A stretch of DNA of 64,000 bases. Source: Zygnema cylindricum. Lineage: Eukaryota > Streptophyta > Zygnematophyceae > Zygnematales > Zygnemataceae. This document shows, piece after piece, positions 34,269-46,057 of this stretch (position 1 is the stretch's first letter; every line of letters starts with the position of its first letter). The notes under the pieces are model-generated. The model saw only the letters and a list, made by a program, of their open reading frames with translations, was not told the origin of the DNA and ran no database searches. The stretch spans positions 1 through 64,000 of the forward strand of contig JBBHKE010001878.1 in NCBI GenBank assembly GCA_037447655.1, written 5' to 3'. A program made the translations under genes and the position numbers.

Positions 34269-35059
34269 CCAAACCTTACAAATAATCATAATAATAAATC
34301 AATAATAATAATGATAGCAATCGGAATAACAATCATAATTACAAACAATAATAACAATATTAATACTAGTGATATTACTAATAATAGTAATAATAATAAT
34401 AATCTAACAAAAGATAAAGATTTTTTTGCAATTATGAATTATTGACACAAAATTCAAGCTCGTTTTTTTTTTATGAAAGTTCTTTTTTGGTTAGAATACT
34501 GGTAAAATCGGCGGAGCAGCCGATATCACGTTTTGTTTCAGTTGACGTTGAATTAAATTCAGTCCATTTTAGGTTGTAGTTTAAGTTGTGGAAACGTTTC
34601 GGTTGGTTTGAAGTTTGTTTCGACTATTGTTACGTCATCAACTTTGTTTAGTCCTGTACGGCAGTTAGTAAGGGTGCGTCTCCATGTACTTGAAACTTAG
34701 AGAAAACAATTTGTTTTTTAGCGCAGATCCGGCGGACCCGGATTTCGGGTGTCCCTATGTGTAACAACGACATAGTTACTTAAGCATGTGACGATTGTAT
34801 ACGCTGACAATGACCGTGACGGCTGTCAACGTCTACAATTTGTGATGACGCACGCTATTTTTTGTAGCACGTTGTGACGTCGCATGAGTTTTCGTGACAT
34901 TGTAGACGTCCCGCCATCCAGCCTGTGCCGTTTCACGGTTGAGGAAGATGCACTTTGCCTTTGCGTCTCTTGTCCGCGCGACGTGAAATGGCATCGGATC
35001 TTGAGACCCCTGGCGAAATAAAATCCGTACCAGGCGCAAACGGACAAAACCTTTTCAAA

Positions 35060-35136
35060 TTCTTAAATAGCTTACACCACGGTAATTATTTTTATACGCT
35101 AAAAAAACTTACACGCTAATAACGATTGGCGGTGTA
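35060..35136. mobile_element. Right-end fragment of a TACACCG-family element
   Basis: The 3' part matches the right end of the 34047 copy (GGTAATTATT...ATACGCTAAAAAAA...CGCTAATAACGATT then GGCGGTGTA). No left end is apparent. Confidence 0.6.
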
Positions 35137-35144
35137 GTACATAA

Positions 35145-35437
35145 CGCCGTGTATCGTTATTAGCGTTGTTGTCGTTTTTGACACTTTAAATAAAGTATTT
35201 TCCGTGCGCACCTCTCCGATTCCGTCTGAAGACCAGACCACCAATCGGAAGGAAGGTGTTAATTGAATCATTGCATCATCCTCACCATCATCATCATTGC
35301 TTGTGAACTGTACTATAGTACACAAAGTACACAAAGTACACGAAGTGGTGATTTCGTGCGGTCCTGTTTACGAAACTATCCGCACATTGCGAACGTTAGG
35401 ATCCCGATTTCAAACAGCAGCCGTACGCTGTCACATA
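35145..35437. repeat. Local duplication copy 2
   Basis: Direct repeat of 33103-33436, about 2 kb away, with small indels in the microsatellite parts. Confidence 0.85.
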
Positions 35438-35514
35438 ACGTACTGTACTGTACTGTACTGTACTGTACTGCCAATGTAGGGGCAGGGCCTCGTTTCTTTC
35501 GCCAGAAACTCTTC

Positions 35515-35851
35515 CTCTCTCCCTCTTATTTTCTCTCTCTCTTTGTCTCGGAATATGTAATAACGTGCCTGTCTCCCACCTTCTCCTCTATCTCTCTTCT
35601 CCCTCTCCTCTCCTCCTTCCTCTCTCTTCCCACTCTCCTCCCACTCTCCTCTCTCTCCTCTCTCTCCTCTCTCTCTCCTCTCTCTCTCCCTTCACTCCTC
35701 TCCCTCTCCTCTCTCTCTCCCTCTTTCCTCTCCTGCTCCTCCCTGTCTCCCTTTGTCCTCTTCCTCCTCTCTCTCCTCTCTCTCCTCTCTTCCCCTCCCC
35801 TCCCCCTCTGCTTCTCCCTCCCTCCCGCTTCTCCCCCTCTCTCTCCCCCTC
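35515..35851 (+). repeat. Polypyrimidine (CT-rich) tract before the SSL start codon
   Basis: About 340 bp almost wholly C and T on the plus strand (CTCTCCTCTCTCTCC-type units) running to within a few bases of the ATG. It may lie in the 5' UTR or core promoter. Long Ser/Pro/Leu-only frames through it are artefacts. Confidence 0.85.
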
Positions 35852-37683
35852 ATGGCCTCCATCCTCCCCCAAGTGGCTTACGTCATCCTCCTCCTCGGAG
35901 GAATCATCCTCGCCGACCCCTTCAGACTCAGTCCTATCCATGGCGTCAATTTCAATCCTTCCTCCTACTCCCTCCTCCCTCCCCCTTTGGAAAATCCTCC
36001 CTCGGACTCCAAGGACAGCCTCACAAGCGCCAAAATTTTATTCAAAAATGATTTTTTTGGTCCGGAGAGTCTCGCATTTGACTCTTTGGGAGAGGGTCCG
36101 TACACTGGTCTCTCTAATGGACTCGTGGTAAAGTGGAGCGGAAAAGAGTGGATAACTTTTGCCTTTTTTTTTTCTTTTTTATTTCTTTTTTTTTTTTTTT
36201 TTTGTTTTTTTTTTTTTTTTTTTTTTTTTTAGTTGAGTCCGTACTTTTTCTGGATTTTTTTAACTTTTCTTTTTTGGATTTTTTCCTTGAATTTTTTGGG
36301 AGAAGGGTTGGTAGCAAAAATCGGAAAGAAGGAGAGCTTTTTTTTTTGGGTATTTTATTTTCATGTAAATATTTATCAAGAAAATGTTTTCAAGATAAAA
36401 ATGGTAGCATTGAAGATTAAGGAATTCTGGAAGCTTGTCCTTTAGTTTCCTGCAAATAATATTGTGAAATAAAGGTATTGAAACGAAAGCTACTTTACAG
36501 TATACTAACACGTTCACGGATACTAACAAAAAGTTTACTATTTTATTTTTTTTTCGCTTTTTTTTTTACAATTTGTGAGATTTTAACGTCATCTACCGCT
36601 CTTTATTTTATCCACACGTTAAAATGAGTCTATTTAGTGTTTTTTGTGGTGTAATAAGTCAAACTTGTTTATTTAAACATGAGTTACTGTGGACAAAACT
36701 ACTTGATGTGGGAGAATTGTACAAAATTTAGTGTGGAACAAATTCTTAACAAAAGTCGTACTAATGCAGTGCATTGTGAAATTTAGTGAAATAAGGAGTT
36801 TGCTTGTTAACTACACTGCTAGTCGTTATTAGTGTTAAATTTTTTTCGCCACTTAAAACATCTTTTCTCCTTGCACACTTATTGGTTTGTCAATCGGAAA
36901 CCGCCAATGGGAAGGTGAGAATCTTGCCTTCCAATAACAACCATCGGATTGACAATCCGACTAGTGTGCACAAAGAAAAGATGTTTCAAGTGGCGAAAAA
37001 AACTTTAACACTAATAAGGATTAGCGGTGTACTATTGTATAGTTTGCATTTCATTAACTAGCTCTCCCACTCCCTTTCTCCCTCTTCCACTCCTCTCCCT
37101 CTCTTGAAGATAAATGTATCCCACTTTATTTCTCACAAAATGTACGATATATGACAGTTGTCGATTCAGATAGGATTGAAAGAGAGACTGTTTTTTGTGT
37201 GGTTCACATGTCTAGTGGTAGGAAACCAAACTCTCGCAAATGATTCTTCGGTAATAACAATGTTCGATGCTGATTAGTTCATGAAATTCGCGCGTCTTTC
37301 AATTTTTCGTGAGTAAAAAAACAAAAAGGACAAGTGACAAATTAATCGCTTGTTTTTTTGCATGTAAACTTTGCAGAACTGAAAATTGTATCAACGACAA
37401 ACCGTTACCCAATTTGCCGTTGGAGCATATTTGTGGGCGTCCTCTTGGACTTCAATTCCATCCTATTTCCGGTGATCTCTATATAGCCGATGCTTATTTT
37501 GGCCTTTTTGTTGTTGGTAAAGAAGGCGGTCAAGCTCGTCTTCTCGCCTCAGAAGCAGAAGGAGAACCTTTCAGGTTTACAAATGGCTTAGATATTCTCG
37601 AGGACGGAACCGTATATTTTACGGATTCGAGCACAAAATACAAAAGAAGGTACACCATCCATCGCTAAAGAGAGAGAGAGAGA

Positions 37684-37736
<53 letters not shown>

Positions 37737-40700
37737 AGTCAACTATTAGCATGAACACTTTCTTAGAATTAACTATACCAGATTATGTTTTGCCATGTGG
37801 CTCATTATGGGCCGGTTGACAAAGTAGTATTATCAATACTATTTTATGATTTTGGGTTAAAAGAACGCGCACTCGAATTGGAATTATTAACTATAATATC
37901 GATGGGCAATATCCTGCAAGAAATTATTTATGAGTGTTGGAGTAAACAATTTGAGAATCTCGTAATTGCTGGAATAATAATAATTCTAACGGTGTTTTTT
38001 TTTTCGTTTTGATCGGTCAAAGAAGTGGGAAATAGTTTGTCATTTTTGTTTTAGAAGGTCGAGGTGCAATTTGTAATAAATTTGAATATAAAGGTTTGTG
38101 GACGAGCAATAAATGATCGACAATAATAGCGACTCTGACAAAATCTTTAACTCTCAAATAAAATTACACATGTCAATACCGTGAAGGCTTCTGTTTTCTG
38201 AAAAGATTTTTCTTTGTGTAAATTTGTACGTTTGAGAGCAAAATTAAAAAAAAGGAGAATTGAACTTTTTTTTGCACCAATCACGTTGTTAATCATCCCC
38301 TGAGAACCTATTTGTGTCTTTGAGTAAAAGTAATGATCGAAAATCTATAGGTCATTATAGTATAATAATCTTCATTTTTGTGAGCCAATAGAAAGTGTCC
38401 ATGACGTGTTACCATCGCTATTCAATTGAGGTGTCCACATTAATTGTTGAAGCTAAAACTATGCTTTTTATTTTCCAGTGATATTAATGTGGAAAACTGA
38501 AATGAGTCACTATTGGTCATATATATTAGTTATCGGGAGGGTGCATTTGTACCATTTTAGACAAGCTGATATCAATAATAATGAAGCCACCAATAGTGGT
38601 GGGCAGTGGAATCGTGAATCTGGTATTGTCAGTTACTTCACAATCCGGTTATTTTTCCAATTCTGTTGATTTATAATTCAGTCGATTTACATTTCAGTTA
38701 TTTTACGATTTCCACATGAGGTGTCATTTCATTCCATTCGTATTAAGACAGTTGCATTGTTCATTAGTTCCCGAGCTTTTTACTTTTTACCTTTTATATT
38801 CCTTAATCAAATGGGATTTTTTTCTTTTCTTCTGCCATAGTCTTTTAGTGTTTGATTCGATTTAGTACAATAGAATTATATGAGTTTCTTTATGGAAGTT
38901 TTTCACATACTTCTCAATTAAGAAATCCTCCTCCACTCTTTACTAAGTATCCTTTTCTTTGGAGATAAGCATTAAACTCTTTTCCTTAACGCAATAATTT
39001 TACACATTAAAAGTTTTGCCTATGTTTTTTTATGTTTTTAAACGGAAAGCTTCAAGTGTGTTGAACCACAGGTTATATTATGGAAATCGGTAAAGCCCTA
39101 CAAATAGACTTTGCACAAGGAGAATAATGCCGTGGATAAGGATCCTTCCTCTTTTGTGGATTTTACAACTCTCCTTCGTCCTTTCCCTCTCCCTCTCCCT
39201 CTCCCTCTCCTTCCTCCCGTTGCAGACAGTTTTTGTTGGAGATTTTGGAAGGACAAGCCCACGGCCGTCTTTTAAAATACGATCCTACGACCGACACCAC
39301 CACTGTTTTGTTAAGGGACCTTCATTTCCCTAATGGGGTAGCACTTTCCAAAGATCGCTCTTTTTTGCTCATTTGTGAAACCAGTCTGGTTCGGTAAGTA
39401 CACCGTTAATCGCACTTTGTTTACTATTGATTAACGATATTGACTATTAATGTTAGTTATTGTTAATGTTATCAACTATCAACGACGTTGACTAAAAATG
39501 TTATTAACGATTAACGCTATTAGCTATTAGCATTATTGACTATTAACGTTATTAACTGTTAATTTTTCACTACTAATGTCATGAACTATTAACGTTATTA
39601 GCTTTTAATGATCTTAACTGTTTAGGTGATCAACTATTTATGTTCTTAACGAGTTGTAATAATGTTTTGACAAATACAGTAATAACTAATAATGTTATTA
39701 TTGCTATTTATGATACATTGTTCTTAATGTTCTTAACTCTAATTTATGCTTGTTCTTTTTTTTGGTTGTTGATTGCAAAAAGCGTCAATAACACTAATGT
39801 CACTGATAGCAATAATATTTTATTTAACATCGAACACGTCTCTCATTCGAAACTGAATTACAATCTATTACACTAAATTAAACCGAGAACACATAATTTC
39901 TTTTCTCTTCTACACCGTGAATCGCTTTTGGGGTTCAGAATTTTTTAGTATGAGGACTGTTTTAGCGTAAACATTTTTTTTCCGGTCGGAAAATGACTCG
40001 GACGATTATGAACAGCAAAATGAATTAGCTTTAAGAAAAAAACTCAATAACACTATTTTCTGTTCAAAGGCCAAGAAAAAACCCGGAATGGAATGAGCGT
40101 TATTAGCCCTAGTGGTTACTCACGGTGTACCATTTTTCTTAATGTTTGTGTTGTCATTTTTCCCATTTTTTGTCCTTTTAAGGTTTGATGGAGTTTAGAA
40201 TCAAGATCAATGGTCAGGCAACTCAATGTTTTTAACTTGCCTTCAATGCATTCGTACCTTTTTCATGGTTTGAGTTTGTGATAGGAGTATGTTTTGTTAA
40301 CTTTTTTTTCCAGGATTCTTCGCTATTGGCTGAAAGGCCCGAAAGCGGGCACTTCGGAAGTTTTTGCGGAGCTGCCCGGATGGCCGGATAATGTAAAAAT
40401 AAATCCTCGTGGTCGCTTTTGGGTTGGCGTTCATGCCCGTCGAAATTCTTTTTGCGGTGAGAATTTTGACTTTTTTCCACTTTAATCCATACAGGTTTAT
40501 TTCAAAATAAGATGGCAAAGATTAGATGTATAGTCATATTTGCAAATTTCACCTTTTTGTTATTTTTAAGGAATTATTTGTAATGTGGGTATAGATTAAA
40601 GGAAAGGAATGGATGTAGGTGAACTTATTATGGGAGTAACCTTCTTTACCTTCTTTTCCTTACTTTGGTTTCAAAATTAGCGAACTTACCGTCGAAACAA

Positions 40701-41386
40701 CCTTCTATTCTTTCTTTCTAATGGAGGTTTTTTTTAGTTTTTAATAGTGAACTTACTATCGAAATAGCCTTGTTTTCTTTCCTTTCTTTTCCATTCTACA
40801 GTGAATTTGTTTTTCAAAATAAGTGAACTTTACCTTTGAGCTAAACCTTCTTTCCTTTCCTTTTCTTGCTTACAGCGATTGTTTATTTTTCAAAATAAGT
40901 GAACTGACCATCAAAACAAACCTTGTTTTCTTTTTTTACTATCTACAGTTAATTTTGTCTTCAAAATAAGTGAACTTTACCTTCAAAATAACCTTGTCTT
41001 CTCTTTCCTACGGGTCGAACATTTTTTTGGAGTTAGATGCTCAATCTTCTCTTATCCGCACTTAATTAACTTGTACACTAAACCGTCGTTTTTGTATGTG
41101 TTTTGTCTTTATCTGTTTGTTCAAAATCACAGACTTTGCATTGAAACGTCCTTGGTTGAGAACCGTCATCCTAAGTTTCCCATTGGACATAAAACTAGTC
41201 TATTTTTTCTTTATCCGTTTTCCCCACGGAGTCGCCGTAGAACTGGACGAACAAGGAACCGTAACACAAATTTTAGAGGACAAAAGGGGAAAAGTAGTCC
41301 AGGCCATTAGTGAGATTGAAGAACACGATGGAAAACTATGGATGGGATCGGTTCTCATGCCTCACATTGCTGTATATGATTTATGA
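35852..41386 (+). CDS. Strictosidine-synthase-like protein (APMAP family), 5 exons
   Basis: Exons 35852 to about 36163, 37377-37649, 39226-39393, 40314-40456 and 41133-41386 join to about 380 residues. The N-terminus ([17 protein letters not shown]) is a signal peptide or anchor, so the product probably enters the secretory route. Family motifs: [117 protein letters not shown]. The fold is a six-bladed beta-propeller; most plant members are not true strictosidine synthases but hydrolase-like proteins, so the substrate is unknown. Intron phases agree for exons 2 to 5. The exon 1 donor is unclear: a long poly-T tract follows KEWITFAF and 3-4 family residues are missing there. Confidence 0.88.
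36163..36232 (+). repeat. Poly(T) tract at the SSL exon 1 boundary
   Basis: About 70 bp of T broken by a few C, A and G bases, immediately after the last conserved codons of exon 1. Confidence 0.9.
36812..37031. mobile_element. Small TIR element (TACACCG family), 220 bp
   Basis: Left end tacactgctagtcgttatta and right end ctaataaggattagcggtgta, with the same CGCCACTTAAAACATC inner TIR as the 33437 copy. It lies in SSL intron 1. Confidence 0.85.
37651..37910. mobile_element. Small TIR element overlapping the SSL exon 2 splice donor
   Basis: Left end TACACCATCCATCGCTAA begins at the T of the donor GT (exon 2 ends 37649, GT is 37650-37651). The interior contains an expanded (AG)n tract and the GTGGCTCATTATGGGC block shared with copies at 23036 and 27780. 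The right end near 37910 is diverged. Confidence 0.65.
37668..37734 (+). repeat. (AG)n microsatellite inside the TIR element
   Basis: About 33 AG dinucleotides with one GGG interruption. Confidence 0.95.
39399..39660. repeat. TIR-like end plus ACTATTAACGTTATT-type repeats in SSL intron 3
   Basis: The intron starts GTAAG followed at once by TACACCGTTAATCG, a family-type left end. It then runs into degenerate 15-18 bp units of TTAACGTTATTGACTA. I see no clear right end of its own. Confidence 0.6.
39911..40129. mobile_element. Small TIR element (TACACCG family), 219 bp
   Basis: Left end tacaccgtgaatcgcttttgg; right end ttagccctagtggttactcacggtgta. It lies in SSL intron 3. Confidence 0.8.
40490..41040. 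repeat. 70-80 bp degenerate tandem repeat in SSL intron 4
   Basis: Repeated pattern TTCAAAATAAGTGAACTTACC(AT)TC.AAA.AACCTT followed by a CT/T-rich run, about six or seven copies. Confidence 0.7.
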
Positions 41387-43297
41387 TTTTTGTGTCTATT
41401 TTTTTCTTGTTTTCTTTCTTTTTGTTTTGTTTATTTAGTGTGACATGGTTAGATGCCACGTTTGCTCGAAAAATAGTGTTTTTTTTTTTTTTTTTTTTTA
41501 CGAGTAAAGATTGTATTGAAAGAAGTTGGGAGGAGAATTTGAAAGAGGTCTGGTACCCACGGACAAAAGAGATAGAAAAGGGACAAAGGGATAAAAGGGG
41601 CAAAAGGGATGAAAGGGCTAAAGAAATAGATTGTACTATCCGAGCATTTACTGCTGTAGAGACCTCAGTAGACATGTGAATAGAGTCAAATTCTTAAAAA
41701 ATAAAACAAGAACATCTAAAAACCATTTGCAATGTTATTTACACCGACTCCATCACTCTCTTGGTTTGGACATCAAGCATCCAATTTTGAATCTTCTCTT
41801 CTCTTGGTTTGGACATCAAACATCCAATTTTGATTCTTCTCTTCTCTACTCTCCATTTCCCAATGTAATTTTTTTTTTGTTTTTTTTTTTCTTTTGTACT
41901 TAGCTAGCATTTAACAAGTTGTGTTTTGATCAATGGTATGTACAAGAAATAAATACTTTTAGCTTCAAGTATCAAGACAATGTGTTACAATACCGTTTTT
42001 CGCTATTGAGGAGGGATAATGAGTGTGTGAACTGTTTTTAGGGTTAGAATTCTATTTCCGGTTGAAATGGTGAAACGAACAGCTAGAAAGAAAAATGAAA
42101 TACCGAGAACCGAGATCATGGAAAAGCCAATCTGAAGAGAAACAAGAGACGAGGAAAAAAAACATACGAATAAACGGTGCAGGACGATCAATGAAGGCTG
42201 AAATCTTTGGGAGAAATGTAGGTAGGAGAGGGATTGTAGGTGCGGGTGAGCTAAGGAGGGATAAAATACAAGTATTTCGGGCATGGTGTTCATTGCCGTC
42301 GTTTCTAAGAGTTGTTTAGACCTCTTTTCATAAGGCACAATGTGACTTAACTCCTTCGTTAAGAAAGATAGTAAACAGCGTCATTTGAGCAGTAGGATAT
42401 GGAGTAAACTGCCTTTTCACTCTCTAGAAACCGACTGGTCGCCAAAGACAAGTCTTAATGCAGGCCATTCATATAAAAATGGACAACCAACAGAAACTCG
42501 ATGTGCTATTAACAACCCGGATTGGCAAATAGGACCGCAATTGAAATGCACGCCCATTTAGAATTCTTAGCTGTTAAGGTTTTATCTTATGCAGGATCTT
42601 GAAATAAGCACGTGTAACACAAACATACTGTTCCATTGAAATTTCATTGGGAAATGTCTGATGGCAAATATTTGGCAGTCAACCAAGTTGTTGAGCTTGC
42701 TTGAAAAATGTTAAACATTTGTGACAGTATTTACATCGACATCATTTTCCTTCATGCATATCCACTCTTCCCCTCCATACTTTGTTAGGCGAGTCTAAAA
42801 CAAACACAGATATGCCAATTAGTTTCGCCATATTTTTTAGACGACCAAAAAATATTGCCACATTTATTCAATCAAATTTTGAGCATTACAATGAGGGAAA
42901 AGAGGGAAATAGGAGTGTGCTGTCTAACATTCCTACAGACCTTATCAGCAGCATGAGGCGTAAACATTACACCATGAATGTATGTATCATTGGAAAGGAA
43001 AGATTTCTACCTTGTCCTGTGCATGTTTGAACCAGTCATACCAATTACCAGTGATGAAAAATGGTTCAGAAACTGATCTATCCATTACATAGAAAATACG
43101 CCCCAGCCAAATCAATACAATGCGATGTTATAAGCGACATTGAACAAGCTCTTATTCAAAAGTAGCCCCCCGGATTAAATTAATTCTTCCAACCAACAAA
43201 AACCGTTTATACACCTGAGATGCTTTACTCTTCCTTATACATATGTTAATACACCTAGTTATAATGCTGCTGGGGCAGCAGCTTTACTCTTCACATT
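41387..43297. other. Convergent intergenic region
   Basis: It should contain the 3' UTRs of the SSL gene (plus) and the LRR gene (minus). A short tandem duplication of about 50 bp (CTTGGTTTGGACATCAA) lies at about 41757-41850. I see no other gene. Confidence 0.5.
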
Positions 43298-46057
43298 TCA
43301 ATCTAATCTTCCATTATCTCCCATTTTTGATGGCGAACGATTCGAGCTATTTCCATTCACAACGAAGCGCCGATAAAATCCTTCGATCTCCTGATGTCCC
43401 TGTCCGAAGCCGTTTCGAATAGACCTCTCGGAACTGTCACCGCCACCTACACCCAGAGACTTTGAGCTATAACTACGGCGATGACCAGTAGACGGTTTTT
43501 TGCTTCCATTGGAAACTCGGGTTGAAGAGCGGTTACTTCGTCCATGTGCTGAACGTGTCCCATCTCCAACAATTTCTCTAGGAGAGATATTCTTCACGGG
43601 AGAGCTGTTGAGATAGACCAATTGAGGAAGCAAGCCTGCAGGAGGAGAAAAAACACCATGAATCGTTGTTTAACGCAGATAATTTAACGCAAATAACACT
43701 AATTCGGAGCCACTATCTTGCTCTATGACCACAAAATAGCAAATACTCGTTGATTTCTCAACATTAATTCTTTAAACGGTTCACGTTATTTAAAAGCGAA
43801 TTAGAGGTATTAACACTAAAATGAGTCCCACGCCAACTGTCAACCTATGTCTGAAGCTCTCACATTCCACATTATTGGCCACAAGCATTTCAAAATCATC
43901 GGCCCTCACACATTCTACGATTAAGTGAGAGACAAGTTTAACTTACCACAAATAAACCGACAAAATGCATCCTCGCCAAGATTGCTATGGACAGAATTGT
44001 CTGACAGATTGAGTGCCTGCAAAGATCCATAATTGGCAGCTAACTGGCCCAGAGACTTTGTTCCTATCAGCTTATTTCCCCCCAAGTCCAAAACTGTCAG
44101 CTTCAGGAGGCGGTGTAATCCTTCAACTTCACTGATTTTATTCGATGCTAAGTAAAGTTCTCGCATAGAAGTGCAACTTGCCAGACCTGCAAGAAGAAAG
44201 ACAACGCTCATTAATCCAATTGAAAAAAACAGGCAAACAAATGTCACGGATTCTTAGCCCCATATCCAAGATTCAGGGCGATTACATCCCTCATAAGATC
44301 TTCCTGCTTGTAAAGATTCATTTTGTATGAAAGGGCTAAGGCACCCACCATGTCCAATGCGGGAAAGGCGATTGTGACTGAGATTAAGAATTCTCAAACG
44401 AGTCAACTCACGAAGTCCCTCTATTACAGTGAGGCGATTGTAAGAAAGGTCCAAGCGATGAAGTGTGCGTGGTAATGTACCAGCATTCAAATGATCTGCC
44501 GAAACATTCAGAAACATCAGATCTGTTAGTCTTTTCCGCCAGAAGACCTGCTTCTCGTAAGTAAACTTCAATTCCCTGTCTTGGCAAGATTCATATAGTT
44601 CAAGACTCCAGACCCAAATCTCAGAGCAGCCGAAGAACAACAGGCTTACCAATGGAGTTGTATGAAAGGCAGAGGCTCTTAAGTTGGTGGAAACCTCCCA
44701 TAGCGGGTACCACCTTCAGGCTTAAGGAGACTAGATTCACCGCTGTTGCATTTCTGTCAACAGCCCTTGCACAACGATTTGCATGCTCCACATACACGTT
44801 TAAGGCAAAGCCATTATTCCCTGCCCCAATTGAAGATGATTCTCGGTTACTGCTTTCTTTCATAACCTGTCCTGGCGCCAATAATTGTCCGGAAGAAATA
44901 GGGCTCTTGGGACGGATATTAGCAGGTGGTGATGAAGGCACATCTGCTTCCTCTAAGCGGTTCTCCTCCTCAATACCATCTGGGGAAAAGGTCTCCAGAG
45001 CAATTCGACTGACCCATTCACTTACTCTTGCCATACTGCTGTCAGATTGTGCAGGAAGAGAGAACTTGATTAAATGAGGCTGTTCAATTTCTGTAACACC
45101 CTCTAAATTTTTAGAGAAATCAGTGGCAACAAAAGTTAAAGTCTCAGAATCACTATTTCCAGGTAGAATAGCTATAGTCTCTGTGTCATTCCTTGCCCTT
45201 GACACTAACGACTCGTCACTTTCCGGACCCGTAAACAACTTTACTTCAGAACACCCTAAGAAGCTACTATCTGTCTTCTCTTTAAAGCTAAATCCTCCTT
45301 CCTGCGATTCTACATTGTCCTGAAGCAACTCCACAGGGTCCTTGTTTTCGCAACCTTTAACAAAGTATATCCCAGGATCACTCTGATGCTCAGGCACACC
45401 ATGCTCCAAGTCATCACAAAAAGCTGATGGGAAGATAATGCAGCACGATCCTGAGGAGGAACCATCCCTAGGGAAAGGCATGCTGCCATTCACCCCACTG
45501 CCAGCTGGCAAACCAGCCTTCTCTTCTGAATGAAGAACAGTTGTCTCAGAGGACTCAGACACTGCAGAGGTTAGTACTGCCTCTGTCAAGATTGGTTGCA
45601 ATGATGACTCTAAGACGACATCGTGAAGATGAAGGGTGCTGACGTCCAAACACATTCGATGGTCTTTTACATCTTCAGCGACCAAAACTTGACTTTGCTT
45701 AACCGGTAAAGCAGCTTCAGTTGGCAGATTCATCATTGTAAGTGTCTCCTTTGATAGTTCCTCTTTTCCTGACACGCTTCTTGGTCTCAAAATCTGTACA
45801 CAAATTTAAAAAATATATACATAAATAAACACATTAGCTTCATTCAGCAGGCGCAACATTCATCATAAATTACGTAATAATTCCCCATTATCTGCACCAG
45901 CAAACATCAGCAAGGTTACCCAACGTGCCGATCATACCAACAATTCTGAAGTTAAACAGAGGTTGTAGCTGAGAATTGGTCATCTTACCTTATCATCCAT
46001 ACTTTTTGGTTGCCAGCGATTAAGATGCAACAGAAGTCCAAGCTTTGCCATCCCCAT
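43298..46057 (-). CDS. LRR protein, plant outer-arm-dynein-light-chain-1-like, 5 exons
   Basis: Exons 46057-45989, 45793-44650, 44495-44349, 44186-43947 and 43635-43298 join in frame to about 645 residues. SDS22-type leucine-rich repeats fill about 375-535: LKSLCLSYNSI, LHRLDLSYNRLTVIEGL, LRILNLSHNRLSRIGHG, MRELYLASNKISEVEGL, LKLTVLDLGGNKL, LQALNLSDNSV, then LLPQLVYLNSSPV. This matches a plant family annotated by similarity to Chlamydomonas outer arm dynein light chain 1. Plants without flagella keep it, so its role is not settled. The first about 370 residues are acidic, Ser-rich and apparently disordered; the C-terminal tail is Ser/Arg/Gly-rich. The start at 46057 (MGMAKLGLLLHLNRW) needs its own short exon. 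Confidence 0.87.
43653..43830. mobile_element. Probable TACACCG-family element in LRR intron 4
   Basis: Left end aacaccatgaatcgttgttt; the right part gtattaacactaaaatgag is weak. It starts 18 bases from the exon 5 acceptor. Confidence 0.45.

Noticed and set aside
35263-36232. Long Ser/Pro/Leu frames, and Arg/Glu/Gly frames on the other strand
   Set aside because: They are translations of the CT-rich tract. Only the part from 35852 in one frame shows family similarity (SSL exon 1).
36114-36317. Poly-Lys (minus) and poly-Phe (plus) frames
   Set aside because: Homopolymer T tract, not coding.
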